Below, in pieces: positions 12,130-23,601 of a stretch of DNA of 64,000 nucleotides. The notes beneath the pieces were generated by a model. That model did no database searches and had not been told where the DNA came from. It saw only the letters and a program-made list of their open reading frames with translations. The stretch lies in NCBI GenBank assembly GCA_015501075.1, contig JADNYJ010000012.1:186001-250000 (forward strand). The letters are read 5' to 3'. This stretch comes from Gymnopilus junonius. Lineage: Eukaryota; Basidiomycota; Agaricomycetes; Agaricales; Galerinaceae. Every line of letters starts with the position of its first letter. Within the stretch, counting starts at the first letter, position 1. The position numbers and the translations under genes are program-made.

Positions 12130-14708
12130 GGTAGTCGGCTTTCAATTCCAAGGATCGAAATCAAACGAATGTTTAAACAAGTTGGGTCGGCAATGGGTAG
12201 AAAAGAGTGTCTGAAGGCGCTTGGCACTACGGAGGGAAAAAGAAGCGGAAGATAACATGCCTCGAGCAGTGCGCGATTATATGTACACAGATGGCTAATT
12301 GACGATATCTTTCATTAGTTTCATCTCGATTCTCCGGGTTCCTTGCACACACGGACAAGTCCGGCTTCAGAAGCCGTTGTAATGAAACCGACAAACTCCC
12401 CCCATCGAGTTTATTCACACTGTATAGGATCGCGATCAAATTTTGAATTTTGTCGCTAAGTGAACCCCTAGAGTGAGATTTACCGATTCGTCATACATAT
12501 TGTGGACGCAGTGGGAACTTACCACATTTCTTGGAGGTATGTAGGCTCTAGATACCAAAACCTCCGGGTCTGTGACAAGTATAGAAGCGACCAAGTCGTG
12601 CGAGAACGAGCTAATTCTCCCGGCGTACAACTTGAATGTTGTGCTGAATCGTGGGTCACTTAGGATTTGCAATTGGGATCCGAAATTGCAAGAAACGATC
12701 TTATGGTTCCTCTAATAATGGTAAAGCCGGGGCGCGTTCCTGAATATCCTTCGATTTCAAGCAGTCGTGATACATGCATGATGTACAGGACCGTTGACCT
12801 TCAATGCATTCGCTCGATGGGAAAGGGGTGATCTCAGTAATCCGTGGTGATGCTGTGGCACAGTTTGCCAACTTATTCGATTGTGAAGGGGACGCACTCC
12901 CCTAGTATGTTGGCCGCCGAGCCACGAATGTGGCATATTTCGAAGTGCAGGCCGGCATCCAAAAAGTGAATATCCATCGTAAGAATTATGGAAACTTCTT
13001 ATTCACTGTGGAAATTGCAGTTTTTCTTGTATGACAAGTGGGAAAAGTTCGAATCAGGTGAGTAGGAAGTCACGATGGGCTGTTTCCAATGCTAGGTCTG
13101 CATCCTGCTCTCAACACGGAGGTCTGTCTGGACTCTAAACTTGCGACTTCCCATGATCACCGTTCATCAGAGAGTATCTGCCGTGCCGTAAGTCAAAAAA
13201 AATTTCTTCTAATTTTGAAAGGCATGGCTTACTGATGCAAGAATAGCTTCGGCTTCTGAAACGAGAGGTGTCGTTTTAAAGTTATTAGAGTTGTGCAGCG
13301 TGTGGGTGAAATACTTCGTATATGGAGCATGAGAAGTTTTGGTCCAAACCCAGCTCCCAATCGACGTGCTTGGGGTTTCTTTCATTGAGGATGTCGAAGC
13401 ATTCGGAGTATACATCACGCCATGCGAGTTTCGCTTCATTCTCGAATTTCATTCTGCTGGTGGTCGGCGCAGTACGTTTGGGAGTAAGAACCTTGAGGGC
13501 GTCTTCAACGTACTTATGATTATGGCGGATGACGGTGGAGCTCTGTCATTCTGAGAATCCGACACCGTCGGGTCCAAGGTCAGAGATGCCTCATGGTTCA
13601 CAAAAAAGGTAGTCAACACAGGTCAACATCATTCAGACCTCAGTGTGGCCATGATCAACAAATTTCGCGGGCAGGGTCCAGCCTTGACTCCAGTTCCAGA
13701 CAAGAGGCCGAAAAGAAGAGATGTCCATCAAGAAGAAATGTCCGCCAATCCAAGAAGCAAACCACCTACGAGCAGCTCGAGTAATGGATTGAGGAGGCAT
13801 GGGTTTGAACGATGAGCTGGAGGAAATACTTACAGTCGACAAAGCCAAGGTTCACATGACGGTGGGGTTTCGGTGGCTCGGCAGCGTCGGAGTTTCAAGC
13901 TGAGCTCAGGGTCGTTTTCTGATGGCGATTATCTTGACAAGACCATCTGCCACCAGCTGTCAGTGACTCTGAGAGATTCCGAGGAGCTCATCTTGCATGC
14001 AACGTGAGGAAAAGGAAAGCAAAATCAGAGATACTCCAAAATGGAGGTCCTATGTGATATTCTAGGTCTGTTCGTTCCGGAGTAACTTTCAGGGTTAGTC
14101 CTCCGTTAATTCTCTAATCCGGCCGTCTTGGGGGATAACTATTCCTGGCGTAAATTAATTAACGCTAGAATTGGGTATTCGGATTGATGAAGAACGAAAG
14201 AACGAAAGAACTAGAGTAGAGGCATGGAATTATCTCTGTTAGAGTCAGGTACACTACCAATTTGATATTGTAAGTTATGTCGAGACCGACGGGGTGTTTT
14301 ATCTTGTCCGAAATAAAGAGAACTATGCAAAATGAGAATGAGGGTGATGATAACGATGGGAATTGGCATCCGATAAAATCGCAAAAAGAGTAGAGGGTTG
14401 CAGTATCAAGACTTTGATTGGGGAGGAGAGATTAACGACGAAAGGAAAGGTACAAAGTCCGCAGCAAGGCTAAGCGAAGATGTAAAGCGACAACAAAAAG
14501 CGAAAGAAAGGCTTCTGGAACGGACGCACGGAGGAAAAACGCTTTCCCCTCTTGCTAAAATAAACGTGCAATGATTGGCATAACCAAAATACAAGAAAAG
14601 AGCTTGCAGTCATCCGTCTGCAGGACGTCCAAATTCCGCGGCAAACGTCGAAGCATTCCAGTGAAAATGGCCTGTGCGAAATGCTACTGACGGACTCAAG
14701 CTTCCCTG
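12130..14708. other. Gene-poor 2.6 kb interval
   Basis: Short ORFs on both strands (for example 13209-13439 minus, 13339-13554 plus and 13633-13848 minus) lack recognisable domains, credible splice sites or consistent frame. A small direct repeat of gaaagaac units lies near 14195. The interval may hold relics of an older gene or transposon, but I cannot identify any. Confidence 0.45.
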
Positions 14709-17190
14709 TCAAGTAGTGAGAATTTCTGACTGCCTGATCAATGACAGCGCCTTCTGACTTCTGGGGCGCATGTCACATTTAAACTGGCTCGGAGTCCTAT
14801 ATTAAAATCGTACTAGTCAGAAATCCGACAAGAATCCTGTGGAAACCAATAAGAGCGGAGAAAGGCAAGAAAACGTACCTAAAAATCGGATTTTCGAATT
14901 TTACTGTTGGTTCCATAACGTTTCCACATTCATCCACGGCCTTCGAGACATCAAGCGTGGCGAGCATAGATGCTATCAATAGCCAGATGGACGAGTCGAC
15001 GAGGTGCGATCCAGGACACTCTCTGCGACGACTTTGATCAGTTTTACTTGCAAGAGGTAAGTGCAATATACAAAAGACCGACCTCCTTCCGAACCCAAAG
15101 ACGTAGTTCTGTGGGTCACGTTTACGCTCCATCTCCGGGCTCACCTTGTCCAAAAATCTCTCAGGACGGAAAGCGTCGGCATCAGGAAATACGGCCTCAT
15201 TGCGCAGCATGGCCCTATCAAAGAAAAGTTATACGTTAAGTAATGGGATTACGGTGGAGAAATCCAAGCCCAGAAAAGAAACAAGAGAACTGATAACGCA
15301 CCAGATGTTTCCAAAGATCAACGTTCCTTTCGGTATGAGCATCCCATTATAAAGGTCATCTTCCATCAGACGGTGAGGAAGACCTGAAGTCGTGAAAGGC
15401 AAAGCACCGGGTCCCAAGTCAATTACATCAATCTCCTTTGACAAAGAAAACACGGTACTCAGAGGGACGGGTACGGCCCAGCGCAAGCTTTCTTTAAATA
15501 CACATTCGACTAAATTATGAGCAGCATCCAGAATTAGTATACCCGGCGGGATATATATTTGATATGTCAAAATTGACGTACCGAAGGGCAGCGAAGCTCT
15601 GTCTGCGAAAGTAGGCAAGCGCTCAGTGCCTACAACGCGATCTAGCTCCTCTTGCGCCTTCCGTTGTGCATCCGTGTGCATCATCATGGCAAGGATGAAA
15701 TGCGACACAGTGGTTATAGTCTATTAATTGGAATGTTAGTATATTTGAAGGCAGAGGAGATTATCCAGAAATAAACGCGTAAGAATGAATGTATGCGCGT
15801 TAACCCGCAAAAAATTTGAGGACAGATCGAATGCAGTGCGCCAGAGTAAAGCTGAGATGAAATGGAAGAAACGTACGGTGTCGATGCTCGCGGAGTACAT
15901 GGAATTGGCAGACCATTTAAGGTCAAACTCAAAGTTATCCACGGCTTTGATGCTTTCGTCTTCCAGGAGGTTGGAACAGAATGACGCTTTATGCGTCCCA
16001 GATTTCTGTTGGCATATATGCGCACAAATGAACAGTAATCAGTTAGTATATGCGCTAAGACAGCATACTTGTACACACCATGCTATTCTTCATGAACTCG
16101 TACGGCCTGTCGACGAATTCCTCCATTTTTTTCTTCCAGATGGCAGCGTTTCTTTTAAATCCGGCACCTGGCATCCATGTCGGGAGATGTCTAAGAGAAG
16201 GGAACACGTCTACAGGCCATATTCCTACGCCGGACGCGATACGATTGGAAAGTATCCCGACACATTCTTCTGCGAGGCCGAGGAATTCGTCGTCGTTGGA
16301 CACCGCTTCGTAGCCATAGACAACAGAGAGAGTTAAACCTCCAGAATATCTTCGGATATGCTTCATATATTCGGAAGGCTCTACGACTAGTCTCCGGAGG
16401 AAGGCATGCGTCCCTGTTTGTAGGAAAGGATAGTAGGTCGGAATGACCGGTAATCCGAAAGCTTTGTGCAATAGTCGACGCTGGCGTTTGGACTGTTCAC
16501 CGTAAGGGGTAAATGCGACCTAACATGTGGGTGTTACAGTCAGCAAAACGAAGAAAGCAAAGCATATATTGAGTCAGGGGAGAAGAAGCTCAATAACCAG
16601 AGGATTTCAAGAAGAGAAGGAATAGATGGGCGGTAGTAAGGCGCCCTTCTGTGGCACTTTTACTCCTAATGCTAAGTGGCAATAGAATTACGAAGGCGAC
16701 CGTACTGCGATGTCAGAGAATAAATGATAGCTTTACCATGTTTTTACAGCCACATCTGTTCAATAAGAATGACGGTGAACAGGACATAATTAGAACAGAA
16801 AATTTGCTACACACAATTCGCCTGACATCATCAAGAATGGTTTATCGGAGTAGATAGACCCGCGTTTATCAAGGAGGTCGCATGCAGCCTCTGCAGTGTT
16901 TAGGAAAACAATCCCAACGCCCAAAACATGGACATAGACTACACCACCTAGACAACAACCGCTTTCAGTGAAAATTATAGTCCAAAGGAAGTTGACTGAC
17001 CGTATTGCTTTGCCCACCGCGAAGCAGGTAGCCAGAGTTCTTTGGCAGTGAGGTCGAACACATTACCCAGAAAAGGGACAGGCTTCGGCCCAGGCGGCAA
17101 AGATGCGAACGAAGCTTTAGACTTTCGAAACCAGAGAAAGAGAGCGACGAGAAGGCAAATGCATGCAGTCAAGATGGAGGTGTCAGGCAT
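14709..17190 (-). CDS. Cytochrome P450 monooxygenase
   Basis: Eleven exons on the minus strand: 17190-17001, 16947-16815, 16755-16737, 16519-16079, 16005-15877, 15720-15582, 15509-15459, 15383-15302, 15214-15083, 15022-14879 and 14796-14709. They encode 515 residues without a break. The ATG at 17190 starts an N-terminal membrane anchor (ILTACICLLVALFLWF), followed by the proline hinge LPPGPKPVPFLGN. The I-helix segment is ASIDTTITTVSHF, the ExxR is ESLR, the PERF motif is FRPERF, and the heme loop FGFGRRECPG is split by the last-but-one intron. These are the hallmarks of a microsomal class II P450 that uses a P450 reductase. Substrate cannot be predicted and no biosynthetic partners sit beside it. 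The third exon is 19 nt and the intron after it is unusually long (217 nt). Confidence 0.92.
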
Positions 17191-19255
17191 AGCAGCAATA
17201 GAACGCAAAGAAAGTCCCAGACGATTGAATTGAGAAGAGCGGATGATCGCCAACGGCGGTGATGGGGGGAAATGGGGGGAGTGATGGAGAGCAGAAGGAA
17301 TTGGTGGAGTTGTACTTATGTACGGTCATGGCTGGACTATAAATTAGCTCTTTTTTTCTGTCGTATGCTGGCATGTTGAGGGCAAGAAGCACGCCCCAGT
17401 GAGCACTTTCCATATGCGGACTTTGCTACCCCTAATTAGGCCATCTCGTGCCGGCATAAACCGGCTAACAACTTGTTTTCGTTGCTTTTCGATTAACTGT
17501 CGTCTTCATCTCGCATATTCACCATAACCTCCACCCTCCCCCGCTTCCGCTTTCCGAGACATTGTTCATAGTTATAGCAACACACCCTGCTCTCCTTATC
17601 CTTGGGGATCCTTCCAAAAGGGATTTCGAAGCATCTCCACTTGAATCTGATGGTTAGTGACGTTCAACTCCATCGTGTCGCCTGCTGCTCATCATCATGA
17701 GATGTGCTCGTCCCATCGAGGTACCTACAAAAGGACATTCTAATCCCGATTAATCTCAAAGGACTATCTGGTTCTGCATACGTGGCGACAAGCAAAATGA
17801 AAAACTGCGTCCCGGCCTTGTCTTGTCCGCCGTCTAACGTTCACCCATACCTCGATACACTCACCGCCGAATAGGCATCACCACTCGCCATCCACCCTGG
17901 CAGTCAGAGTGACCATTGAGCCTAATTGATTTTACCGCTGCCTGTGTTGTCCGGGAACTCACCCACTTTGGGTCTCTAGGGCCTGTGAGGAATCTTGTCT
18001 AGCGTGCGTGGTCTGCGGCCTGTGTATATCTGATATCTGATCGCCCTTTTGATCGCTTTACTATGCCCTTGTTCAGCACAAAATTTCGTTTGTTATCGTG
18101 CAATCCATCCTTTGGGTTTGTACCTTTGAGCCATTATTAAAGCCCTACATTGCTTCTAGGGCGTCTTTAATTTTACAAGACAGCCAACGATCAAATTTTT
18201 TCTCTGTCAACTGACGCTGTTCCAACAAAAAGACTTTACGCCTGAGTCAAAAGCTCAAATCAATCCAACTGCCAGCGTCGACTGTCTATGCCATTTTCGT
18301 TTTCACTGTAATTGCGTTGTGTGGTCTACATTTTCAAAAGGTTGACTGGCATTAGAACTCTGAATGATTTGCGCACAGTAAATTCATCTGTATCAATGTC
18401 GTTATTGGGCCCTTTTTGACTGTCAATCATTAATGCTAGCAAATCATTCTTCCGTGCATTAATTCGCCGCACTAGACTTTATCCACGAGCACGACTGAAC
18501 CGATTCTCGAAGCTCCAGTGTTCGCTACAGTAATTTTCCTGTGTTGTGAATAGTTCCGTCCAGGAAGCTTTACCAATGCCCTTCTTCTTACTCCTTGAGC
18601 TTGCTGCACGCCTGACGTGCCTCGGTAGCGTGATAGACTCTTATGTCTCTTAAATGGATGTAGGTGTCGAAGTCATATTTCTTGTTGTCTGGATTCTATG
18701 ACCATACGTCTTGCCGTTGGAGGTACGCATTAAAATCCTGAATTATCCAAAGGGGACACTTCCTTTCTGGCTCTGGACTTGCACACTTAGCTTGGCATGA
18801 CAAGACTTGCGATTACACGTGTATTCCTTGAACTGGCTATCAGGGCCTAGACGATGAAATACCCCAGTGAGAGGCAAACTGGAGAATAAGGACTAGGACG
18901 ATTAGTCTGACATACTGGATGATAACTAACGTTTCGGATCCGCGGAGTGGTCAATAAAGTGCCTTTGTGAATCCTGCGTGCTCAGATGATAAGTAAGGAC
19001 ATACAAAGTTCGGTAATATTAATGTCAGGACGGTCCTATGTGCTTGAATTTATATGGATTTGCATAGGGGCGCGACGCGTTGTTAACCGCCCGCGTTCAT
19101 CCGTGCTTCTTCTTTCCCATGCACACGTGCTACCGTCGTTCGCGGAATCGCGATCTCGTCGCTCGAGTCCCATTTCGCATTCCCACTTAGCTCCCCTCAA
19201 CTCATTCTCGAGAATCGTTCATTTGCTGGAGGATCCTTGCTAGTCAGCATTTTTT
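17191..19255. other. Gene-poor 2 kb interval upstream of P450
   Basis: This contains the P450 promoter. An AT-rich TTTATAG lies on the minus strand near 17340, about 150 bases before the ATG. Beyond that I see no ORF with domain or splice support. Confidence 0.45.
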
Positions 19256-19523
19256 ATGATTTCTAGAGTTGCCAGGAACTCTCAAACTACGCGATGCCCA
19301 AATTCCACATTGGACGATGCCAACAAGGAAGAGATTCTCAAGATGGTCACATACCATCCTCACAATTATGTTAAGGCCGTTATCCACTCAGACCCCACTT
19401 CATCGATTGGGAGTCTCAAGGTTTTGCCTATTGCCCATCGAGTGGTCTGACCTGGTGCTCAGATACTCTGATATGCACATCGTCAAGCAGTATGCACGCA
19501 TTCATCTGAAGCTCCAAAAGTAG
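19256..19523 (+). pseudogene. Degenerate 5' fragment of the F-box gene (copy 1)
   Basis: This stretch matches the start of the intact F-box gene at 23602. Both share a sequence beginning atgcccaaattcc, then AACAAG..GAG.TTCTCAA, the run ATTCTCAAG..GTC, a PTSSIGSLKVLP-like segment, and DLVLRYSDM against DLVLRCSDM. It needs at least two frame changes to follow the homologue, one near 19307 and one near 19435. Homology stops just after the F-box region, near 19523. About 850 bases of the 3' part found in copy 2 are absent, and the stop codon of the converging kinase gene lies only some 10 bases further on. A deletion appears to have removed the rest. It encodes no usable protein. Confidence 0.75.
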
Positions 19524-19530
19524 TTGTTAT

Positions 19531-20427
19531 TTAGAATTCCGAGTCACTCAATATTACCTCTTCACCGCCCCTTCCTGTCTCCTCTACGAGTTGTCGAGTA
19601 ATTAACTCGTACTCCTCTTCCATCTCTCTCGTGCTTCCATTGATTGTTGCATTCTCGAAGTCGATGAGCGTGACACTATTAGCTGAAACAATGAAGTTGT
19701 GCCTGTTCAAGTCTCCGTGAACAACGCCCAAAGAATGGAGCCTCTTTACAATTGCCTGACAAGCCTCTAAGTCATCTATATTGGCGCGACGTCCTTCCAC
19801 CCGTTGGACCAGCAGTCCAATCACGCGGTCATTTTCTGTGAGGTGCCCAAGGAAGGTGGGCCCAATACCTTGACCGTCTATGGCTTCGTAGACAGTAGTT
19901 TCTCTCTCCATTCGGGGTATTTCATCTTCAAATCGGGCAAATTTGATGATACCTGGCTTAGAACAGTAGGTGACACCCAGCACGCGTTCAGTGAAGCGTT
20001 CTTCCGGGGTAAAGGATAGGACATCGACCTTGTTTGGGTGCCAAACATTGAGAACTTCTGCCAGGCCTTTGTACGATACTTCGAAGGAAAGACTTTCAGA
20101 GGAGTTGAAAATACGGGCAGTTGTCCATCCATCCTTTGGGAGCTTGGGCAACCGTTCCAGTAAGGCGGGCGGAAATGTGAGTGTATCCATATCGTATGTG
20201 CCAGCATTGACAACAATGTACTTGACTTGGTCACCAAATAGTATGCGATATTCGCTTTCTTGGCCATCGTTTGTCACATCCACATACATTGACAACACCT
20301 CCTGCGTTGGCAATGGCTCTATCAGTAGGAGTAAAAGAAAATAGGTCGATGGCCTCACTGTGGACACTCCGGTCGATTGAGCCCCTTTGCCAAGTACGGA
20401 GGATGCTACGCTAACGTGCTGGGCCAT
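19531..20427 (-). CDS. Kinase-like phosphotransferase (copy 1, apparently intact)
   Basis: One open frame of 298 codons from the ATG at 20427. Upstream in-frame codons to 20481 are open but start only with GTG. The C-terminal half has a kinase-like core: a possible phosphate-anchoring Lys in IIKFARF, a Glu in ERETTVYEAI, the catalytic loop HGDLNRHNF, and LIDFENA in place of DFG. This resembles the fungal kinase-like proteins often mislabelled 'alpha-galactosidase A precursor'. The N-terminal ~160 residues carry a beta-rich segment (SFEVSYKGLAEVLNVW) and an LLLLL stretch that could partly be an unspliced intron. Target molecule is unknown. It converges on the wrecked F-box fragment, and a truncated relative lies at 25162-25446. 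Confidence 0.65.
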   Translation of the reverse strand: MAQHVSVASSVLGKGAQSTGVSTVRPSTYFLLLLLIEPLPTQEVLSMYVDVTNDGQESEYRILFGDQVKYIVVNAGTYDMDTLTFPPALLERLPKLPKDGWTTARIFNSSESLSFEVSYKGLAEVLNVWHPNKVDVLSFTPEERFTERVLGVTYCSKPGIIKFARFEDEIPRMERETTVYEAIDGQGIGPTFLGHLTENDRVIGLLVQRVEGRRANIDDLEACQAIVKRLHSLGVVHGDLNRHNFIVSANSVTLIDFENATINGSTREMEEEYELITRQLVEETGRGGEEVILSDSEF

Positions 20428-20891
20428 AGTATGGGTGATACAAGGCCGAAGAAATGACTTGAACAGGGATATAGGCTTCACGAAACAACTGCGTGCTGAG
20501 GGATCAGAAGTGTATCGGCGCGAAGCTGAATAAAGCTACTAGGAACAAGAAAAGGGGCACCGTGTCTTTGCAAAGGCGTCAGCTCTGCATATAAATATAT
20601 CGCTATGACATTTCCATGTGATGGGTCGATCACTCTACGCATGGCCGCAAAGGCTCCGAGCATAACTCATACTTAGTCAAATCATGATCATTTCCGTACT
20701 AAACGCCGAAACGTTAAGAGTAATAATTCCTCGGTCCTCATTTGTTCCCTCGATTACTTGCAACACCGAAACCCACTGGCAGCATCTTATAAAGCTATTC
20801 CATGCAGATAGTAATTGACACGGAGCGCGACGCTGATAGTGACGGGTCAATTTCACGTCAAGAAGCACAGACAGACCGAATCACCATACCT
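20428..20891. other. Intergenic
   Basis: Presumed promoter of the minus-strand kinase-like gene. Only very short ORFs are present, and I see no convincing exon upstream of 20481. Confidence 0.4.
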
Positions 20892-21089
20892 TCAAGGCCG
20901 ATGCATTATGAGCGGAGCAGTCTCCTTCACGAGGTGCTGTCTGCAGTACGTGGTCGAGATCTTCTTGCACATCCGAGTGACTTGGGTGCACTTGACATTC
21001 GTACCTTGATTTTTCCGCATCGTGCATTGTTTGAATTCCCCGTTGACTTTGCATCCGCAAGAGTGTTCGATGTAGTACTGTTTGCACAC
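20892..21089 (-). CDS. Small Cys-rich protein, probable last exon only
   Basis: A 64-codon minus frame with the spacing C-K-Q-Y..C-G-C..C..C..C..C-R-x-H (key piece EHSCGCKVNGEFKQC, then YCRQHL). Seven Cys and a following His suggest a small metal-binding or disulfide-rich fold. The first codon is GTG inside a plausible acceptor context (taatgcag|tgtgcaaacag), so an upstream exon carrying the ATG is likely but not found. The pattern is reminiscent of short uncharacterised fungal proteins. Function unknown. The overlapping plus ORF at 20802-21167 is rejected as its shadow. Confidence 0.4.
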   Translation of the reverse strand: MCKQYYIEHSCGCKVNGEFKQCTMRKNQGTNVKCTQVTRMCKKISTTYCRQHLVKETAPLIMHRP

Positions 21090-23601
21090 TGCATTAGAAT
21101 AACATTAGCATTATTGAGGTCACAAGCGATTACGCAGACGCACTTATTCTGCCTTTTTCTTGAATAAAAAGAGGTTGGTCGAACAGCCGAAAATGTTGTA
21201 GAGTTTATATACCCGCACAGAAGACCCTTTCAAACTCCACCGACAGTGTTAGAAAACATATGGCGTGTTTGATACGTCTCCATTTGATCAGTACCACAAG
21301 TACTCACGGAGACTGTAGCCGGGGATGGACGCACTTGCGATTTCTGGTTCTCACCTGCCATTGAAGGAGAGCTTGGCTACATACCTGTATCGGAATCAGT
21401 CCAAAATCAGATGTCAAGGCTTCTATTTTATGCCTGTGAGATAAAAATTCGAGTCACCGAACTGGAACTTAACTGCATGAAGAAACCATTGATAACCGTC
21501 TGACTTAGAAGCTTTAATCCACGGTGCTTTCCGCGTTCCTAATTAGGGATACACGGAAACGCTGCGGCTGTGATCGTTTGTGGGTCCAATCGTATAATTA
21601 ACAGACTTCTGAAATGACAGGTCCCTCCAGGCAGATAGGAATTAGTTGACGATTCTCTGTCAGATGCATAGAACTAGGTATATAGCAGACAATTAGTAGA
21701 TAAATAATATAAAAAACCTTCTGAATTGAACAAGCTAGAAAAAATCGCACAGACGCCTATCAATGACACGTGCCAGCACAGGTCATTTGAAAATGCTAAA
21801 GATGACTTTGAGTCCGAGCCTCCGAATATCTCCATATTACTCACTATAATCTAAGAATCAAATTCCTAGAACACGAGGACTCCTGAGATCTACATACTAG
21901 TACAGTCGGACAAAGTACGGATGCAATGTTTTAGTCTCAAGATGACGGTGCGGCTGGCACGCGATCAACTTGCCCTTCAATGATGATGACTTGTAATTTG
22001 ATGTTAACTTCGAACGCTTCCTGCATTTCGGCATTTTTTCCATGAAACAATGCAGGGTGATCTAATCATTCCCGAACCTGTGCAAGTCTCTAATCATGCC
22101 CCATTGAACCCAAACGTCAGTGAAGATTTAAATCGTAACTTAATAACGATGTCCAAGTATTCAACGTGAACCGTATAGTATACCGGGTTTTCGAACTAAA
22201 CATTGGTTCTGCGCAATCTCGCAGGCAATTTAAGATCAAGCAATAAGTATTTATTGTTTTCTATGCGTCCTTCATCCCAAAATGTTGTACCAGTTCCCGA
22301 GTCAAGCAGGTCTTGCGGTACATCTCCATGTGGGTTGGTCCCTTCCCAAGGGGGATATAATGACATTGTCGAGATATGAGCCCTTGTCATGAGATAGGAA
22401 TGCGAGTCATTATAATGAGTTTCCACCAAGCTCTGATGGGAACAAGGTCCTCAGACTGTGGGCGTGAACACCGAGTAGATCCCATTTGAAATAAAGGGTG
22501 CCCGTTACTGAGCCCGAAAAGATTCCATACACATGCCTTGCACATGCCCTACCGGAATGAACAAGGCTTGCAGAGAAATTATGAAATATAGAATGTAGAA
22601 AGCTTCTCAAAGGAAATTCGAGGTAGTTCCACATCTTCCCAGGACAGACACACCATCGATAATGATGCCGATAATTTACAGATTGGATGAGGCACCCAGA
22701 TCTTGACTTCCACAGCTGAAGGAAGATGACAGACTCTACACACGGGAGAGATGTAGAATGCAAATAGTGGTCGATATCAGAGAGCATCATGGGGGCTAGT
22801 GACCCTTGCAGAGGAACAGATCCGCGGACGAGATCAGGCGATCATTGTATTACATAATCAAAATAAGCGCTCGTCAACACTGGTAGTAGGGCTGCGCGTC
22901 GTAACATAAGGCCGACGGCCATACCGTGAAATCCAAAGATACGGCTGTAATATTACGCCAATACCACGGCTACGCAAAGTATCAGCGGGATCGAGTCGGC
23001 GCTGCTGTCTTTGTACTCAGCAGTGAGAAAGGACGAAAAATATGCACTTCGGTGTTCATCACCAGCTGTAGTACTGCCACTGACTACACCGTGGGCTCAA
23101 ATTTGACCCCATTATACGGCAGACTACCGTTACGGTTCGCAGCTCTGCCAGTTGGGGTCAACAGGTATAGGGGAAAAGAAGATAGCTGAGGTTAATTAAA
23201 GCAGCCTGACTGGTACTATGCATAGCATGCAACTGGCCACTGGCCAGCCTGTTATTTAACATGTCCGCCTGCTTCTTGAAGTTTATCATTAAAGTAACGT
23301 CAACAGCATACAAATACTTTGTACACACTTGTGGAATTCAATAATTTAATCCAAATCAAGAGGCAATCAAGAGGTGTAGACCAGTAACTAGTGGCCTGGA
23401 CAATATTTATATTATATGTTCGAACTTTCAATAGTTCATCTCACCTAATCTTGATATTCCTCAGTGGACAACAAATTTTCGTCTCCTTCAACTGGACCCC
23501 GCCGTCATCGAATGATGCACGTGATGTGTCAACATGTGCAAATCCATCTGTAAACAACGACAAAAAATGTCATTACCAAGTCAGAACGACACAATTTTAC
23601 T
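21090..23601. other. Gene-poor 2.5 kb interval
   Basis: AT-rich DNA between the Cys-rich ORF and the intact F-box gene. ORFs at 22196-22790 (minus) and 22926-23189 (plus) lack domains and splice support. No repeat or mobile-element feature was recognised by eye. Confidence 0.45.

Noticed and set aside
13040..13060. gttcgaatc resembling a tRNA B box
   Set aside because: No A box or acceptor stem at the right distance upstream.
14190..14215. gaaagaac repeats as a possible regulatory array
   Set aside because: Only two or three units, no nearby start codon; likely simple sequence.
15400..15459. In-frame P450 insert between VPL and LPHRL
   Set aside because: The open frame through this stretch is chance; it has a GT donor at 15458 and an AG acceptor at 15384, and removing it restores the usual ESLRW...PLSLPHRLMEDD sequence.
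14709..17190. P450 as part of a secondary-metabolite cluster
   Set aside because: No polyketide synthase, NRPS, terpene synthase or transferase lies within the window; neighbours are a DUF6534 protein and gene-poor DNA.
22196..22790. Two overlapping minus ORFs in the gene-poor region
   Set aside because: They have no recognisable motif and start at non-ATG or weak ATG codons; expected by chance in this length.
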